A stretch of DNA of 64,000 bases, taken from positions 1-64,000 of the forward strand of contig NZ_JAKWJO010000011.1 of NCBI RefSeq assembly GCF_022760995.1, given 5' to 3'. The notes under the pieces were generated by a model that ran no database searches, was not told the DNA's origin, and saw only the letters and a list, made by a program, of their open reading frames with translations. Below, one piece after another: positions 26,179 through 34,511 of the stretch; positions within the stretch are counted from its first letter, which is position 1, and every line of letters starts with the position of its first letter. This stretch comes from Dyella sedimenti (lineage in GTDB: Bacteria > Pseudomonadota > Gammaproteobacteria > Xanthomonadales > Rhodanobacteraceae). Position numbers and translations under genes: made by a program.

Positions 26179-26604
26179 ATGGCGCTGGAGCGCACCCTTT
26201 CCATCATCAAGCCCGATGCCGTTGCCAAGAATGTGATCGGCGAAATCTATGCACGCTTCGAAAAGGCCGGCCTGAAGATCGTCGCCGCCAAGTTGAAGCA
26301 GCTGTCGCGCAAGGAGGCCGAGGGCTTCTACGCGGTGCACAAGGAACGCCCGTTCTTCAACGCGCTGGTCGAGTTCATGATCTCCGGCCCGGTGATGATC
26401 CAGGTGCTCGAAGGCGACAACGCCATCCTCAAGAACCGCGAGCTGATGGGCGCCACCAATCCGAAGGACGCCGCGCCGGGCACCATCCGCGCCGACTTCG
26501 CCGATTCCATCGACGCCAACGCGGTGCACGGTTCCGACGCGGCCGAGACGGCCGCCGTCGAGATCGCGTACTTCTTCGCGACGACCGAAATCTTTTCGAG
26601 GTAA
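26179..26604 (+). CDS. ndk: Nucleoside diphosphate kinase
   Basis: 141 residues, the standard Ndk length. It has the N-terminal RTLSIIKPDAVAKNVIG, the MGATNPKDAAPGTIRADF substrate segment and the active-site histidine in NAVHGSDA near residue 115. It transfers the gamma phosphate among nucleotides through the phosphohistidine. A GGAG Shine-Dalgarno precedes the ATG. It heads the ndk-rlmN-pilW order typical of Gammaproteobacteria. Confidence 0.98.
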   Translation: MALERTLSIIKPDAVAKNVIGEIYARFEKAGLKIVAAKLKQLSRKEAEGFYAVHKERPFFNALVEFMISGPVMIQVLEGDNAILKNRELMGATNPKDAAPGTIRADFADSIDANAVHGSDAAETAAVEIAYFFATTEIFSR

Positions 26605-26728
26605 GTGCGTTCTTCCATGAACGCGAGAATCAAGAAGCGGCCGTCCATGGCCGCACTCTTCACCAGGAAACGCGTTTCTTGGGATGGCGTAAGGAAATAG
26701 AGGGCGGCATCGAGCCGCGAATTTGAAG

Positions 26729-27868
26729 ATGACCGACCAGGCTGTAACCACCATCGCCACCGAGAAGGTCAACCTGCTCGATTTCGATCGCCAGGGCCTG
26801 CGCGATTTCTTCGCGCAGCTCGGCGAGAAGCCGTATCGGGCGGAACAGGTGATGAAGTGGATCTACCACCGCCTGGAAGACAACTTCGAGAACATGACTG
26901 ACGTCGGCAAGGCGCTTCGAGCCAAGCTCGAGGCGTCCTGCTACGTCGGCCCGCCGAAGACCCTGTTCGACAAGGGCGCCGCCGACGGCACGCACAAATG
27001 GCTGCTGGGCATGGACGGCGGCAACGCGGTGGAGGCGGTCTACATTCCCGAGCCCACCCGCGGCACGTTGTGCGTGTCCTCGCAGGTGGGCTGCGGCCTC
27101 AACTGCCAGTTCTGCTCCACCGCGACCCAGGGCTTCAACCGCAACCTTTCCACCTCCGAGGTCATCGGGCAGATGTGGGTGGCGGCCAAGTACCTGGGTA
27201 ACGTCACGCACCAGAACCGCCGCATCACCAACGTGGTGATGATGGGCATGGGCGAGCCGCTGCTGAACTTCGACAACGTGGTCAAGGCGATGAGCCTGAT
27301 GCGCGATGACCTGGGCTTCGGCCTGGCTTCCAAGCGCGTCACCCTGTCCACCGCCGGCATGGTGCCGATGATCGACAAGCTGTCGGAGGTCATCGACGTC
27401 TCGCTGGCCGTGTCGCTGCACGCCGCCAACGACGAGTTGCGCACCGAGCTGGTGCCGCTCAACAAGCGCTATCCGATCGACGAGCTGGTGGGCGCCTGCC
27501 GCCGCTGGCTGGAGCGCAAGCCGCGCACCTCGATCACCTTCGAATACACCTTGATGAAGGGCGTCAACGATCAGCCCGAGCATGCGCGCCAGCTGATCAA
27601 GCTGATGCGCCGACTGCCCAACTGCAAGGTCAACCTGATTCCGTTCAATCCATTTCCTGGCACGCGTTTCGAGCGCTCGGGCGCCGAAACCATCCGCGCC
27701 TTCCAGACCCAGCTGCTCAACGCCAACGTGCTGACCATGCTGCGCCGCACCCGCGGCGACGACATCGATGCGGCATGCGGCCAGCTCAAGGGACAGGTAT
27801 TGGACCGCACGCGCCGCCAGGCCGAATTTCGCAAGCGTCTGGAGGAAGGGGCCAGTCATGCGGCTTGA
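26729..27868 (+). CDS. rlmN: 23S rRNA A2503 / tRNA A37 C2-methyltransferase RlmN
   Basis: 379 residues from ATG 26729. The radical SAM motif CGLNCQFC lies near residue 124 and MGMGEPLLNFDNV near 174; the C-terminal cysteine used in the methyl-transfer cycle is in DIDAACGQL near 352. Cfr-like resistance features are not apparent; the context is that of the housekeeping enzyme. The 3' end overlaps the pilW start by 11 bases. Confidence 0.97.
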   Translation: MTDQAVTTIATEKVNLLDFDRQGLRDFFAQLGEKPYRAEQVMKWIYHRLEDNFENMTDVGKALRAKLEASCYVGPPKTLFDKGAADGTHKWLLGMDGGNAVEAVYIPEPTRGTLCVSSQVGCGLNCQFCSTATQGFNRNLSTSEVIGQMWVAAKYLGNVTHQNRRITNVVMMGMGEPLLNFDNVVKAMSLMRDDLGFGLASKRVTLSTAGMVPMIDKLSEVIDVSLAVSLHAANDELRTELVPLNKRYPIDELVGACRRWLERKPRTSITFEYTLMKGVNDQPEHARQLIKLMRRLPNCKVNLIPFNPFPGTRFERSGAETIRAFQTQLLNANVLTMLRRTRGDDIDAACGQLKGQVLDRTRRQAEFRKRLEEGASHAA

Positions 27869-28652
27869 TCGAATCCTGCTGAGCGCCGGCCTGGCCATGC
27901 TGATGGCGGGCTGCGTCACGACCACCACCACGGATGCGGGAGGCGTCTCCACCAAGATCCCGCGCACCTCCAAGGCCGAGAAGAAGGAAGAGGGCGCACG
28001 CGTGCATACCGCGCTGGCCCAGCAATACCTGGCCAATGGGGACCTGCAGGATGCCCTGGTCAAGCTCAACAAGGCACTGCAGTTCGATCCCAACTACGTG
28101 CCGGCCCACACCGTGATGGCGGTGGTGTACGAGCGCATCAACGACAACGCCAACGCGGAGCTGCATTACCGCAAGGCCCAGTCGCTGGCGCCGACCAAGG
28201 GCGACACCAACAACAACCTCGGCGCCTTCCTGTGCAAGGAGGGCAAGGCCGCCGAAGCCATCCCCTATTTCCAGAAGGCGGTGGCCGACCCGTTCTACCA
28301 GACCCCCGCGCTGGCCTGGACCAACGCCGGCGCCTGCCTGGTGGGAACCCGCGACTATGCCGGGGCCGAGGCCGACTTCCGCAAGGCCATCGACATCGCC
28401 CCGCAGAGCGGCGAGGCGTTGTATCAGCTCGCCAACGTGCTTTATCTTCAGAACGATGCGTTCCGCGCGCGTGCCTTCATCCAGCGGTTCGATGCGCTGG
28501 GCCAGCCGACCGCGGCATCGCTCAAGCTTGGCCACGACATTGAATCCAGGTTGGGCAACAGGGAAGCTGCTCTCAATTACAGCAGGCGACTGCAAAGCCA
28601 GTTCCCGGATTCGGAGCAGGCGCGCGCCCTCGACGCAACCGCACGCCAATGA
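27858..28652 (+). CDS. pilW: Type IV pilus biogenesis lipoprotein PilW/PilF
   Basis: 264 residues from ATG 27858 with GGAGGAAGGGG upstream inside rlmN. The signal peptide ends in a lipobox (LMAGC at about residue 19). The body is made of TPR repeats: ALAQQYLANGDLQDALVKLN, ALQFDPNYVPAHTVMAVVYE and later copies to about residue 230. PilF/PilW helps assemble or localise the PilQ secretin in the outer membrane. It overlaps rlmN and is coupled to rodZ by ATGA. Confidence 0.92.
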   Translation: MRLDRILLSAGLAMLMAGCVTTTTTDAGGVSTKIPRTSKAEKKEEGARVHTALAQQYLANGDLQDALVKLNKALQFDPNYVPAHTVMAVVYERINDNANAELHYRKAQSLAPTKGDTNNNLGAFLCKEGKAAEAIPYFQKAVADPFYQTPALAWTNAGACLVGTRDYAGAEADFRKAIDIAPQSGEALYQLANVLYLQNDAFRARAFIQRFDALGQPTAASLKLGHDIESRLGNREAALNYSRRLQSQFPDSEQARALDATARQ

Positions 28653-29701
28653 CATCCCAGCAGTCACATTCGGCCGATAGCGGCAACCGAGTCACCACTC
28701 CCAACGACGTACCCGACGCCACCATGGACACGGCATCTTCCACGCTGGAGACGATCACCGGAACGCTGGGCACCCGTTTGCGGGCGGTGCGCGAGGCGCG
28801 TGGCCTCGACATCGAATCCTGCGCGCACGCGCTGCGCCTGCCTACCCGGGTGCTTCGCCAGATCGAAGGCAACGAATACGGCGGCATCGACTACCAGGTC
28901 TACCTGGGCGGCTACCTGACCAAGTATGCGCGCTACCTGGACATCGACGAGACCGAGGTCAAGGCCGAGTTGGAGCGCATCAAGCCGGCTCAGCCCACGT
29001 TGGTGGCCACCGGCGGCATCTCCCATTCGCGCTATCTGCTGGAGAACTATGCGCGCGCGGCCACCTATGTGGTGCTGACCGCGGCCATCGTGGTGCCCAC
29101 CATCTGGCTGGGCGTCCGTGGCACGCTGGACCGCGATGTCAGCCACTTGGCGCCGCTCGACGCCACGCCGGTGGCGCAGGTGGATGCGCCGGCCAGCGCC
29201 CGCTCGGCCGCGACGCCCGTTCCGGCGCCGGCGGCCTCCAGCCAGGACGCCGCCGTGGCCGCCGCGCCGGCGAGCCAGCCGGCCCAGCCGCCGCAGGCTG
29301 CCGAGCCGTCGGCGCAGGACCAGCAGCCCCTGATGGCGTCGATGACGCCTTTCCCGAACCTCGGTGGCGACACCGCGCACGCGACGCCCACGCCACCGGC
29401 CCCGGCCTCGTCCGATGCGGTCGGCAGCGGCGCGCACAGCTTGGTGCTGACCCTGCAGGGGGCCAGCTGGGTGGAAGTGACCGCCAAGGACGGTTCGCGC
29501 CTCGAATACGGCCTGCTGCCCGCCGGCAGCTCCAAGACCTACCGCAGCGACCAGCCCCTGGAAGTGCGCATCGGCAATGCCGGTGGCGCCCAGGTGATAC
29601 TGGACGGCCAGCCGATGGCGCTGGACGGCTACCGCCGTTCCAATGTCGCCCATTTCCGCGTCGAGGTTCGCGACGGCAAGGCCGAGCCGGCCGGCGCCTG
29701 A
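28649..29701 (+). CDS. rodZ: Cell-shape protein RodZ (HTH + DUF4115)
   Basis: 350 residues. A cytoplasmic helix-turn-helix domain (about 40-110: GTRLRAVREARGLDIESCAH, then LPTRVLRQIEGN) is followed by one membrane helix near 135-155 (AATYVVLTAAIVVPTIWLGV), a long Ala/Pro/Gln linker (about 170-265) and a C-terminal DUF4115 beta domain (LVLTLQGASWVEVTAKDG). RodZ connects MreB filaments to the cell-wall elongation machinery. In E. coli ispG and hisS come next; here they are missing and a 150-base structured gap leads to yfgM. Confidence 0.93.
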   Translation: MTSQQSHSADSGNRVTTPNDVPDATMDTASSTLETITGTLGTRLRAVREARGLDIESCAHALRLPTRVLRQIEGNEYGGIDYQVYLGGYLTKYARYLDIDETEVKAELERIKPAQPTLVATGGISHSRYLLENYARAATYVVLTAAIVVPTIWLGVRGTLDRDVSHLAPLDATPVAQVDAPASARSAATPVPAPAASSQDAAVAAAPASQPAQPPQAAEPSAQDQQPLMASMTPFPNLGGDTAHATPTPPAPASSDAVGSGAHSLVLTLQGASWVEVTAKDGSRLEYGLLPAGSSKTYRSDQPLEVRIGNAGGAQVILDGQPMALDGYRRSNVAHFRVEVRDGKAEPAGA

Positions 29702-29708
29702 GCGGCAT

Positions 29709-29846
29709 GCCGGACCTGTGCGGTCCGGCGCAATCGGTTATGCTTGCCCATTGTCCGCTCGGCAGCGAGCGGGCAAGCAGGGCTGGTTTCTATTCCGCAT
29801 GGCGGGTGCAGCTGCAAGGCGCCCTTGGTGTGCGGTTCCCCAAGGG
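29709..29846 (+). promoter_or_regulatory. Structured leader between rodZ and yfgM
   Basis: Three successive hairpins are visible: GCCGGACC / GGTCCGGC at 29709-29729; an arm pair CTTGCCC / GGGCAAG enclosing GCTCG / CGAGC at about 29743-29777; and CCCTTGG / CCAAGGG at 29822-29846. The last stem includes AAGGG, the Shine-Dalgarno of yfgM (seven bases before ATG 29854), so folding would hide it. The first could end transcription weakly after rodZ but has no T-tract. Confidence 0.45.
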
Positions 29847-29853
29847 TGATTGC

Positions 29854-30498
29854 ATGGCATTTGAAGCGTACGACGAATACGAACAGAGCGAACGCGTACA
29901 GCAGTGGCTGCGGCAGAACGGCCTGTCCATCGTCGTCGGCATCGCGATCGGTCTGGTCGGCATCTTCGGCTGGCAGCAGTGGAACAAGCACAAGGCCGAG
30001 CACCAGGGCGATGCCGCCAATCTCTACCAGCAGGTCCAGGTCGCCGTGGCCTCCGGCAAGACCGAGGGCGCCGATGCGCTGATCGACCAATTGACCAAGG
30101 ATTACACCGACACCCCGTACGCCATGTTCGCCATGAGCGACCGCGCGGCGCGCCAGGTGCAAGCCAAGCAGTTGGACAAGGCGCTGGAATCGCTGGGCTG
30201 GGCGGAAGGCCATGCCGGCGATCCCAACCTGAAGGCGCTGGTGCAGGTACGCATCGCGCGCGTGCTGCTGGCGCAAGGCAAGGCCGCCGATGCGCTGGCC
30301 GCGCTCGACCGCATGCCGCCCAAGAGCTACGAGGGCGTGGCGCAGGAACTACGCGGCGATGTGCTGGTCAAGCTTGGACGTCCGGATGATGCCCGCAAGG
30401 CTTACGAGGCCGCCAAGGCGGCGCTGGGCGAGAACGCGCCTCACAGCGTGCAGATGAAAATCGATGATCTGGCCGTGGCCGGGAAGCAGGGTGCATGA
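29854..30498 (+). CDS. yfgM: YfgM family periplasmic TPR protein (ancillary SecYEG translocon subunit)
   Basis: 214 residues from ATG 29854. Short cytosolic N-terminus (YDEYEQSERVQQWLRQNG), a single membrane helix near residues 24-42 (LSIVVGIAIGLVGIFGW) and a periplasmic TPR_21 domain. YfgM works with PpiD at the SecYEG translocon and in periplasmic chaperoning. The stop overlaps the bamB start, as in E. coli where yfgM-bamB-der are adjacent. Confidence 0.9.
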   Translation: MAFEAYDEYEQSERVQQWLRQNGLSIVVGIAIGLVGIFGWQQWNKHKAEHQGDAANLYQQVQVAVASGKTEGADALIDQLTKDYTDTPYAMFAMSDRAARQVQAKQLDKALESLGWAEGHAGDPNLKALVQVRIARVLLAQGKAADALAALDRMPPKSYEGVAQELRGDVLVKLGRPDDARKAYEAAKAALGENAPHSVQMKIDDLAVAGKQGA

Positions 30499-31724
30499 AA
30501 CCTGAAGTGAAGAAGCGCGGTGCGATGAAGCGCGTTTGGCTGGTGGCCTTGACCTCGCTGGTGGTGCTTGCCGGCTGCCATTCGTTCAAGAAGGAAAACG
30601 TCCAGCCGCCGACCCCGCTGGCCAAGGACTTCAAGCCGACCGTGACGGTCGCCAAGGTCTGGACCTCCCGCGTCGGTGCCGGCGCCGGCGATAGCGGCGT
30701 GCGCCTGCGCCCGGCCTTCGCCGACGGCGTGCTGTACGCCTGCAGCACCGACGGCAAGCTGGCCGCCTTCGACGCCGCCAGCGGCAAGACGCTATGGTCC
30801 AAGAGCTCGCGCACCAGGGGCTGGTTCGGCTGGGGCGACAAGAAGCGCGCCGACGCGCTGTACGCCGGCGGCCCGATGGTGTCGGGCGACCTGCTGGTGG
30901 TCGGCACGCTGGATGGCCACATCTACGGCATCAACGCGAAGGACGGCAGCCCGCGCTGGGAATCGGTGGTCAACTCCGAAGTGGTCTCCTCGCCGGTGAT
31001 TGCCGGCAACCTGGTGATCGCGCGTACCCAGGATGGCCGCCTGTACGGTTTCGACAGCGCCACCGGCGAACGTCGCTGGGTCTATGACCAGGACACCGTG
31101 CCGCTGCTGAGCCTGCGCGGCAATGGTCCGCTGCTGGCGGCGAACGGCGTGGTGTTCTATGGCAGCGACGCCGGCAAGCTGGTGGCGCTGCGCCTGGACA
31201 ACGGCGAGAAGCTGTGGGAACAGACCCTGGCCAGTGGCGAGGGCCGCACCGAGATCGACCGCCTCGCCGATGCCGATGGTTCCATCCTGTTGCAGGGCTC
31301 CACCCTGTACGGCGCCGCCTACCACGGCAACCTGGTGGCGGTGGACGGCCCCAGCGGCCGCCCGCTGTGGGGCCGCCCGTTCTCCACCTTCACCTCGCTG
31401 GACATCAGCAACAACGCCCTCTATGGCGTGAACGACGAATCGCAGGTGTGGGCGTTCGACAAGAACGGCGGCTCCGACCTGTGGAAGAACGATGCGCTGA
31501 AGTACCGCTGGCTGACTGCGCCGGCCGTGCTGGGCGATTACGTCGTGGTTGGCGACATGGAGGGCTACGTGCACTGGCTGCAGACCGGTGACGGCGCGCT
31601 GGCCGCGCGCGAGCGCCTGTCCAAGAAGGCCATCCGCGCCCAGCCGCTGGTGGTGGGCGACACCGTGTACGTCGAGGACGTGAAGGGTCGCATCGGCGCC
31701 TATCGCCTCGGCGGCGCGCGCTGA
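30495..31724 (+). CDS. bamB: Outer membrane assembly lipoprotein BamB
   Basis: 409 residues. Lipoprotein signal RVWLVALTSLVVLAGCHS; the ATGA overlap start at 30495 gives ten residues before an alternative ATG at 30525 that would fit a shorter signal peptide. The rest is an eight-bladed PQQ/beta-propeller with repeated A..G...W segments such as AFDAASGKTLWS, GINAKDGSPRWES, GFDSATGERRWVY and ALRLDNGEKLWEQ. BamB is part of the BAM complex that folds outer-membrane proteins. Confidence 0.95.
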   Translation: MKPEVKKRGAMKRVWLVALTSLVVLAGCHSFKKENVQPPTPLAKDFKPTVTVAKVWTSRVGAGAGDSGVRLRPAFADGVLYACSTDGKLAAFDAASGKTLWSKSSRTRGWFGWGDKKRADALYAGGPMVSGDLLVVGTLDGHIYGINAKDGSPRWESVVNSEVVSSPVIAGNLVIARTQDGRLYGFDSATGERRWVYDQDTVPLLSLRGNGPLLAANGVVFYGSDAGKLVALRLDNGEKLWEQTLASGEGRTEIDRLADADGSILLQGSTLYGAAYHGNLVAVDGPSGRPLWGRPFSTFTSLDISNNALYGVNDESQVWAFDKNGGSDLWKNDALKYRWLTAPAVLGDYVVVGDMEGYVHWLQTGDGALAARERLSKKAIRAQPLVVGDTVYVEDVKGRIGAYRLGGAR

Positions 31725-31746
31725 TCGCGCGCCAGGTTGCCTGAAC

Positions 31747-33147
31747 ATGCTGCCCGTCGTTGCCCTGGTCGGTCGTCCCAATGTCGGTAAATCGACCCTG
31801 TTCAACGCACTGACGCGCAGCCGCGATGCCCTGGTGGCCGATATGCCGGGCGTCACCCGCGACCGCCACTACGGCGTGTGCCGCACCGGCGCGCGTCCGT
31901 TCGTGGTGGTCGATACCGGCGGCCTTTCCGGCGTGGAGGAAGGCCTGGATGCGCTGACTGCGCAGCAGGTGCGCTTCGCCATCGAGGAGGCGAACGTACT
32001 GGTGTTCGTGGTCGACGCGCGCGACGGCCTGCTGCCGCAGGACCGCACCATCCTCGACGAGCTGCGTCGCAGCGGCAAGCCGATCATCGCCGCGGTGAAC
32101 AAGACCGACGGCCTGGACCTGCAGAACGCGATGGCCGAGTTCGCCGCGTTCGGCATCGCCAATACGTTGCCGCTGGCGGCCGCGCACAATCGCGGCACCG
32201 AGGACCTGGTGGCCGCCTCGCTCGCGCTGCTGCCCGAGGACGTCCACGAGGAGATCGAGCCGGGCGAGGCGGACAGCATCCGCGTCGCCATCGTCGGCCG
32301 TCCGAACGCGGGCAAGTCCACGCTGATCAACCGCCTGCTGGGCGAGGACCGCCTGATCGTCTCCAGCGTGGCCGGCACCACGCGCGATCCCATCCGCGTG
32401 CCGCTGGAACGCGATGGCCGCAAGTACACCCTGATCGACACCGCCGGCGTGCGCCGCAAGGCGCGCGTGGAAGAGGCGGTGGAGAAGTTCAGCGTCATCA
32501 AGACGCTGCAGTCGATGGCCGCCGCCCAGGTGGTGGTGGTGATGATCGACGCGCGCGAGAACCTGGCCGACCAGGACCTCACCTTGATCGGCCACGCCAT
32601 GGACGAGGGCAGGGCGCTGGTGATCGCCGTCAACAAGTGGGACGGCATGGACAGCTACCAGCGCGAGCAATGCCAAAGCGCGTTGGCGCGGCGCCTGCAA
32701 TTCGTCGACTGGGCCAAGACGGTGTTCATTTCCGCGCTGCATGGCTCGGGCCTGCGCGAGTTGATGAAGGCCATCGTGCGCGCACACCACGCGGCGACCA
32801 AGGAGCTGAGCTCCTCCGAGCTTACCAAGACGCTGGAGCGCGCCTACGAGGGCTACCAGCCGCCGCTGGTGCGCGGGCACGCGCCCAAGCTGCGTTTCGC
32901 GCATCCAGGCGGCACCAACCCGCCGACCATCGTCATCCATGGCAGCCGCACCAAGCACATCGCGCCGGCCTACCGCCGCTACCTGGAAAACTTCTTCCGC
33001 AAGCGCTACCGCCTGGAAGGCACGCCGATCCGCATCGAGTTCCGCGATGGCGAGAACCCATTCGCCGGCAAGAAGAACGTGCTCACCGAGAGCCAGGTCC
33101 GCAAGCGCCAGCGCATGATCCGCGAGATGAAAAAGCGCGGACGCTGA
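31747..33147 (+). CDS. der: Ribosome biogenesis GTPase Der (EngA)
   Basis: 466 residues with two tandem GTPase domains and a C-terminal KH-like domain. Domain 1: GRPNVGKSTLFN near residue 9, VDTGG near 56, NKTDG near 118. Domain 2: GRPNAGKSTLIN near 185, DTAGV near 231, NKWDG near 296. The KH-like part covers about 350-440 and the tail is Lys/Arg rich. Der is needed for 50S subunit maturation. It follows bamB by 22 bases. Confidence 0.97.
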   Translation: MLPVVALVGRPNVGKSTLFNALTRSRDALVADMPGVTRDRHYGVCRTGARPFVVVDTGGLSGVEEGLDALTAQQVRFAIEEANVLVFVVDARDGLLPQDRTILDELRRSGKPIIAAVNKTDGLDLQNAMAEFAAFGIANTLPLAAAHNRGTEDLVAASLALLPEDVHEEIEPGEADSIRVAIVGRPNAGKSTLINRLLGEDRLIVSSVAGTTRDPIRVPLERDGRKYTLIDTAGVRRKARVEEAVEKFSVIKTLQSMAAAQVVVVMIDARENLADQDLTLIGHAMDEGRALVIAVNKWDGMDSYQREQCQSALARRLQFVDWAKTVFISALHGSGLRELMKAIVRAHHAATKELSSSELTKTLERAYEGYQPPLVRGHAPKLRFAHPGGTNPPTIVIHGSRTKHIAPAYRRYLENFFRKRYRLEGTPIRIEFRDGENPFAGKKNVLTESQVRKRQRMIREMKKRGR

Positions 33148-33163
33148 TTCGCGCGACGCGATG

Positions 33164-33287
33164 GTTGTGGGAGCGCACCCTGTGCGCACTGAATATCTCG
33201 GTTTATCGCTTGGATCGATGCTTGCGAGTCTCGCCTCACTGGACGGGGGGCCAGCCCGTCGTCGCGCACAGGGTGCGCTCCCACAAC
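33164..33287. repeat. REP-like inverted pair downstream of der
   Basis: GTTGTGGGAGCGCACCCTGT at 33164-33183 recurs in inverted orientation ending at 33287 (ACAGGGTGCGCTCCCACAAC); the arms continue with GCGC and are separated by about 75 bases. This GTGGGAGCG-type sequence is a common intergenic element in xanthomonads and pseudomonads. It lies 17 bases after the der stop and may serve as a transcript end. Confidence 0.75.
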
Positions 33288-33338
33288 GTGGTGGCGAGGG
33301 GATTTGGAGCATCGCCTGCTCCGCCGTAAGCTAGCTCG

Positions 33339-34505
33339 ATGACTAGCCTCGACCGCGATACCTGGCTGGATGCTTTACGCACCAGCATTCCCGAGATTCC
33401 TCCCGCCGAGGCCCTGGCCCGTCAGGCCAAGGGCGCGTTGCTCATCGACGTGCGCGAGGAGGGCGAGCGCACCAGCGGCGGCCCGGTCGGTGCCGTCGGT
33501 CTGTCGCGTGGCTTTCTCGAACTGCGTATCGCGCAGGTCGAGGCAAACCGCGAACGGCCGCTGCTGTTGCTGTGCGGAAGCGGGCAACGCTCCCTGCTCG
33601 CCGCCGAGACGCTGCAGCGCATGGGCTATCGCCAGGTGGCCTCGGTGGCCGGCGGTTTCCAGCGTTGGAAAGCCGAAGGCCTGCCGGTGGCCGTGGGCGC
33701 GATGGATAGCGATACCGCCGAGCGCTATGCCCGCCAGTTGCAGTTGCCGCAAGTGGGCGAGGCGGGGCAGGCGAAGCTCGGCGCGGCGAAGGTGGCCCTG
33801 CTCGGAGCCGGCGGACTGGGCGCGCCGGCCGCGTTGTACCTGGCGGCGGCGGGCGTCGGGCAGCTGACCCTTATCGATGACGACCGGGTGGAGCGTTCCA
33901 ACCTGCACCGGCAGGTGATCCATGCGGATGCGCGCGTGGGCATGCCCAAGACCGAGTCGGCGCGCATCGCGCTGGCCGCGCTCAATCCGCGCGTGTCCGT
34001 CGAAACCTGCAACGAGCGCCTGCAGGCCGATAACGTCGAACGCCTGCTGGCTGGGCATGACCTGGTGATCGACGGTGCCGACAATTTCCCGGCCCGCTAC
34101 CTGGTGGCCGCCGCGTCACGGCGGTTGGGATTGCCGATGGTCTATGGCGCGGTGGAACGCTTCACTGGCCAGGTGAGCGTGTTCGACCCGCGGCGGCCGG
34201 ATTCCCCATGCTACCGCTGCCTGTTCCCCGAGCCGCCCTCGGCGGCGGAGGCGCCCAATTGCAGCGAGGCGGGCGTGCTGGGCGTGCTGCCGGGCATTGT
34301 CGGGCTGTTGCAGGCGACCGAGGCGCTCAAGCTGCTGCTTGGCATCGGCGAGCCGCTGGTCGGACGATTGCTGGGCTTCGATGCGCTGGCGATGCGTTTC
34401 CGCGAAACGCGCCTGCCGCGCGACCCGGGCTGCCCGGGCTGTGGGGAACAGGCCGTCTTCCGCGGCTATGAGGATATCCAGCAACTCTGCGCCGCCGCCG
34501 GCTGA
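33339..34505 (+). CDS. moeB: Rhodanese-MoeB/ThiF fusion adenylyltransferase
   Basis: 388 residues. An N-terminal rhodanese domain (about 15-115) has the active-site loop LLCGSGQRS near residue 84; the C-terminal ThiF/MoeB domain (about 125-375) has GAGGLGAPAALYLAAAGVG near 153, DDDRVERSNLHRQ near 180 and the zinc cysteines CYRC near 289 and CPGC near 366. MoeB adenylates the C-terminal Gly-Gly of MoaD in molybdopterin synthesis. In this fusion the rhodanese precedes the adenylyltransferase, the opposite of Uba4/MOCS3. No other moa/moe genes are adjacent. Confidence 0.9.
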   Translation: MTSLDRDTWLDALRTSIPEIPPAEALARQAKGALLIDVREEGERTSGGPVGAVGLSRGFLELRIAQVEANRERPLLLLCGSGQRSLLAAETLQRMGYRQVASVAGGFQRWKAEGLPVAVGAMDSDTAERYARQLQLPQVGEAGQAKLGAAKVALLGAGGLGAPAALYLAAAGVGQLTLIDDDRVERSNLHRQVIHADARVGMPKTESARIALAALNPRVSVETCNERLQADNVERLLAGHDLVIDGADNFPARYLVAAASRRLGLPMVYGAVERFTGQVSVFDPRRPDSPCYRCLFPEPPSAAEAPNCSEAGVLGVLPGIVGLLQATEALKLLLGIGEPLVGRLLGFDALAMRFRETRLPRDPGCPGCGEQAVFRGYEDIQQLCAAAG

Positions 34506-34511
34506 GCCGGC

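Noticed and set aside
26605..26728. GCGGCC/GGCCGC hairpin after ndk as a terminator
   Set aside because: Only six pairs, no T-tract, and the following gene rlmN is co-directional, so termination is not supported.
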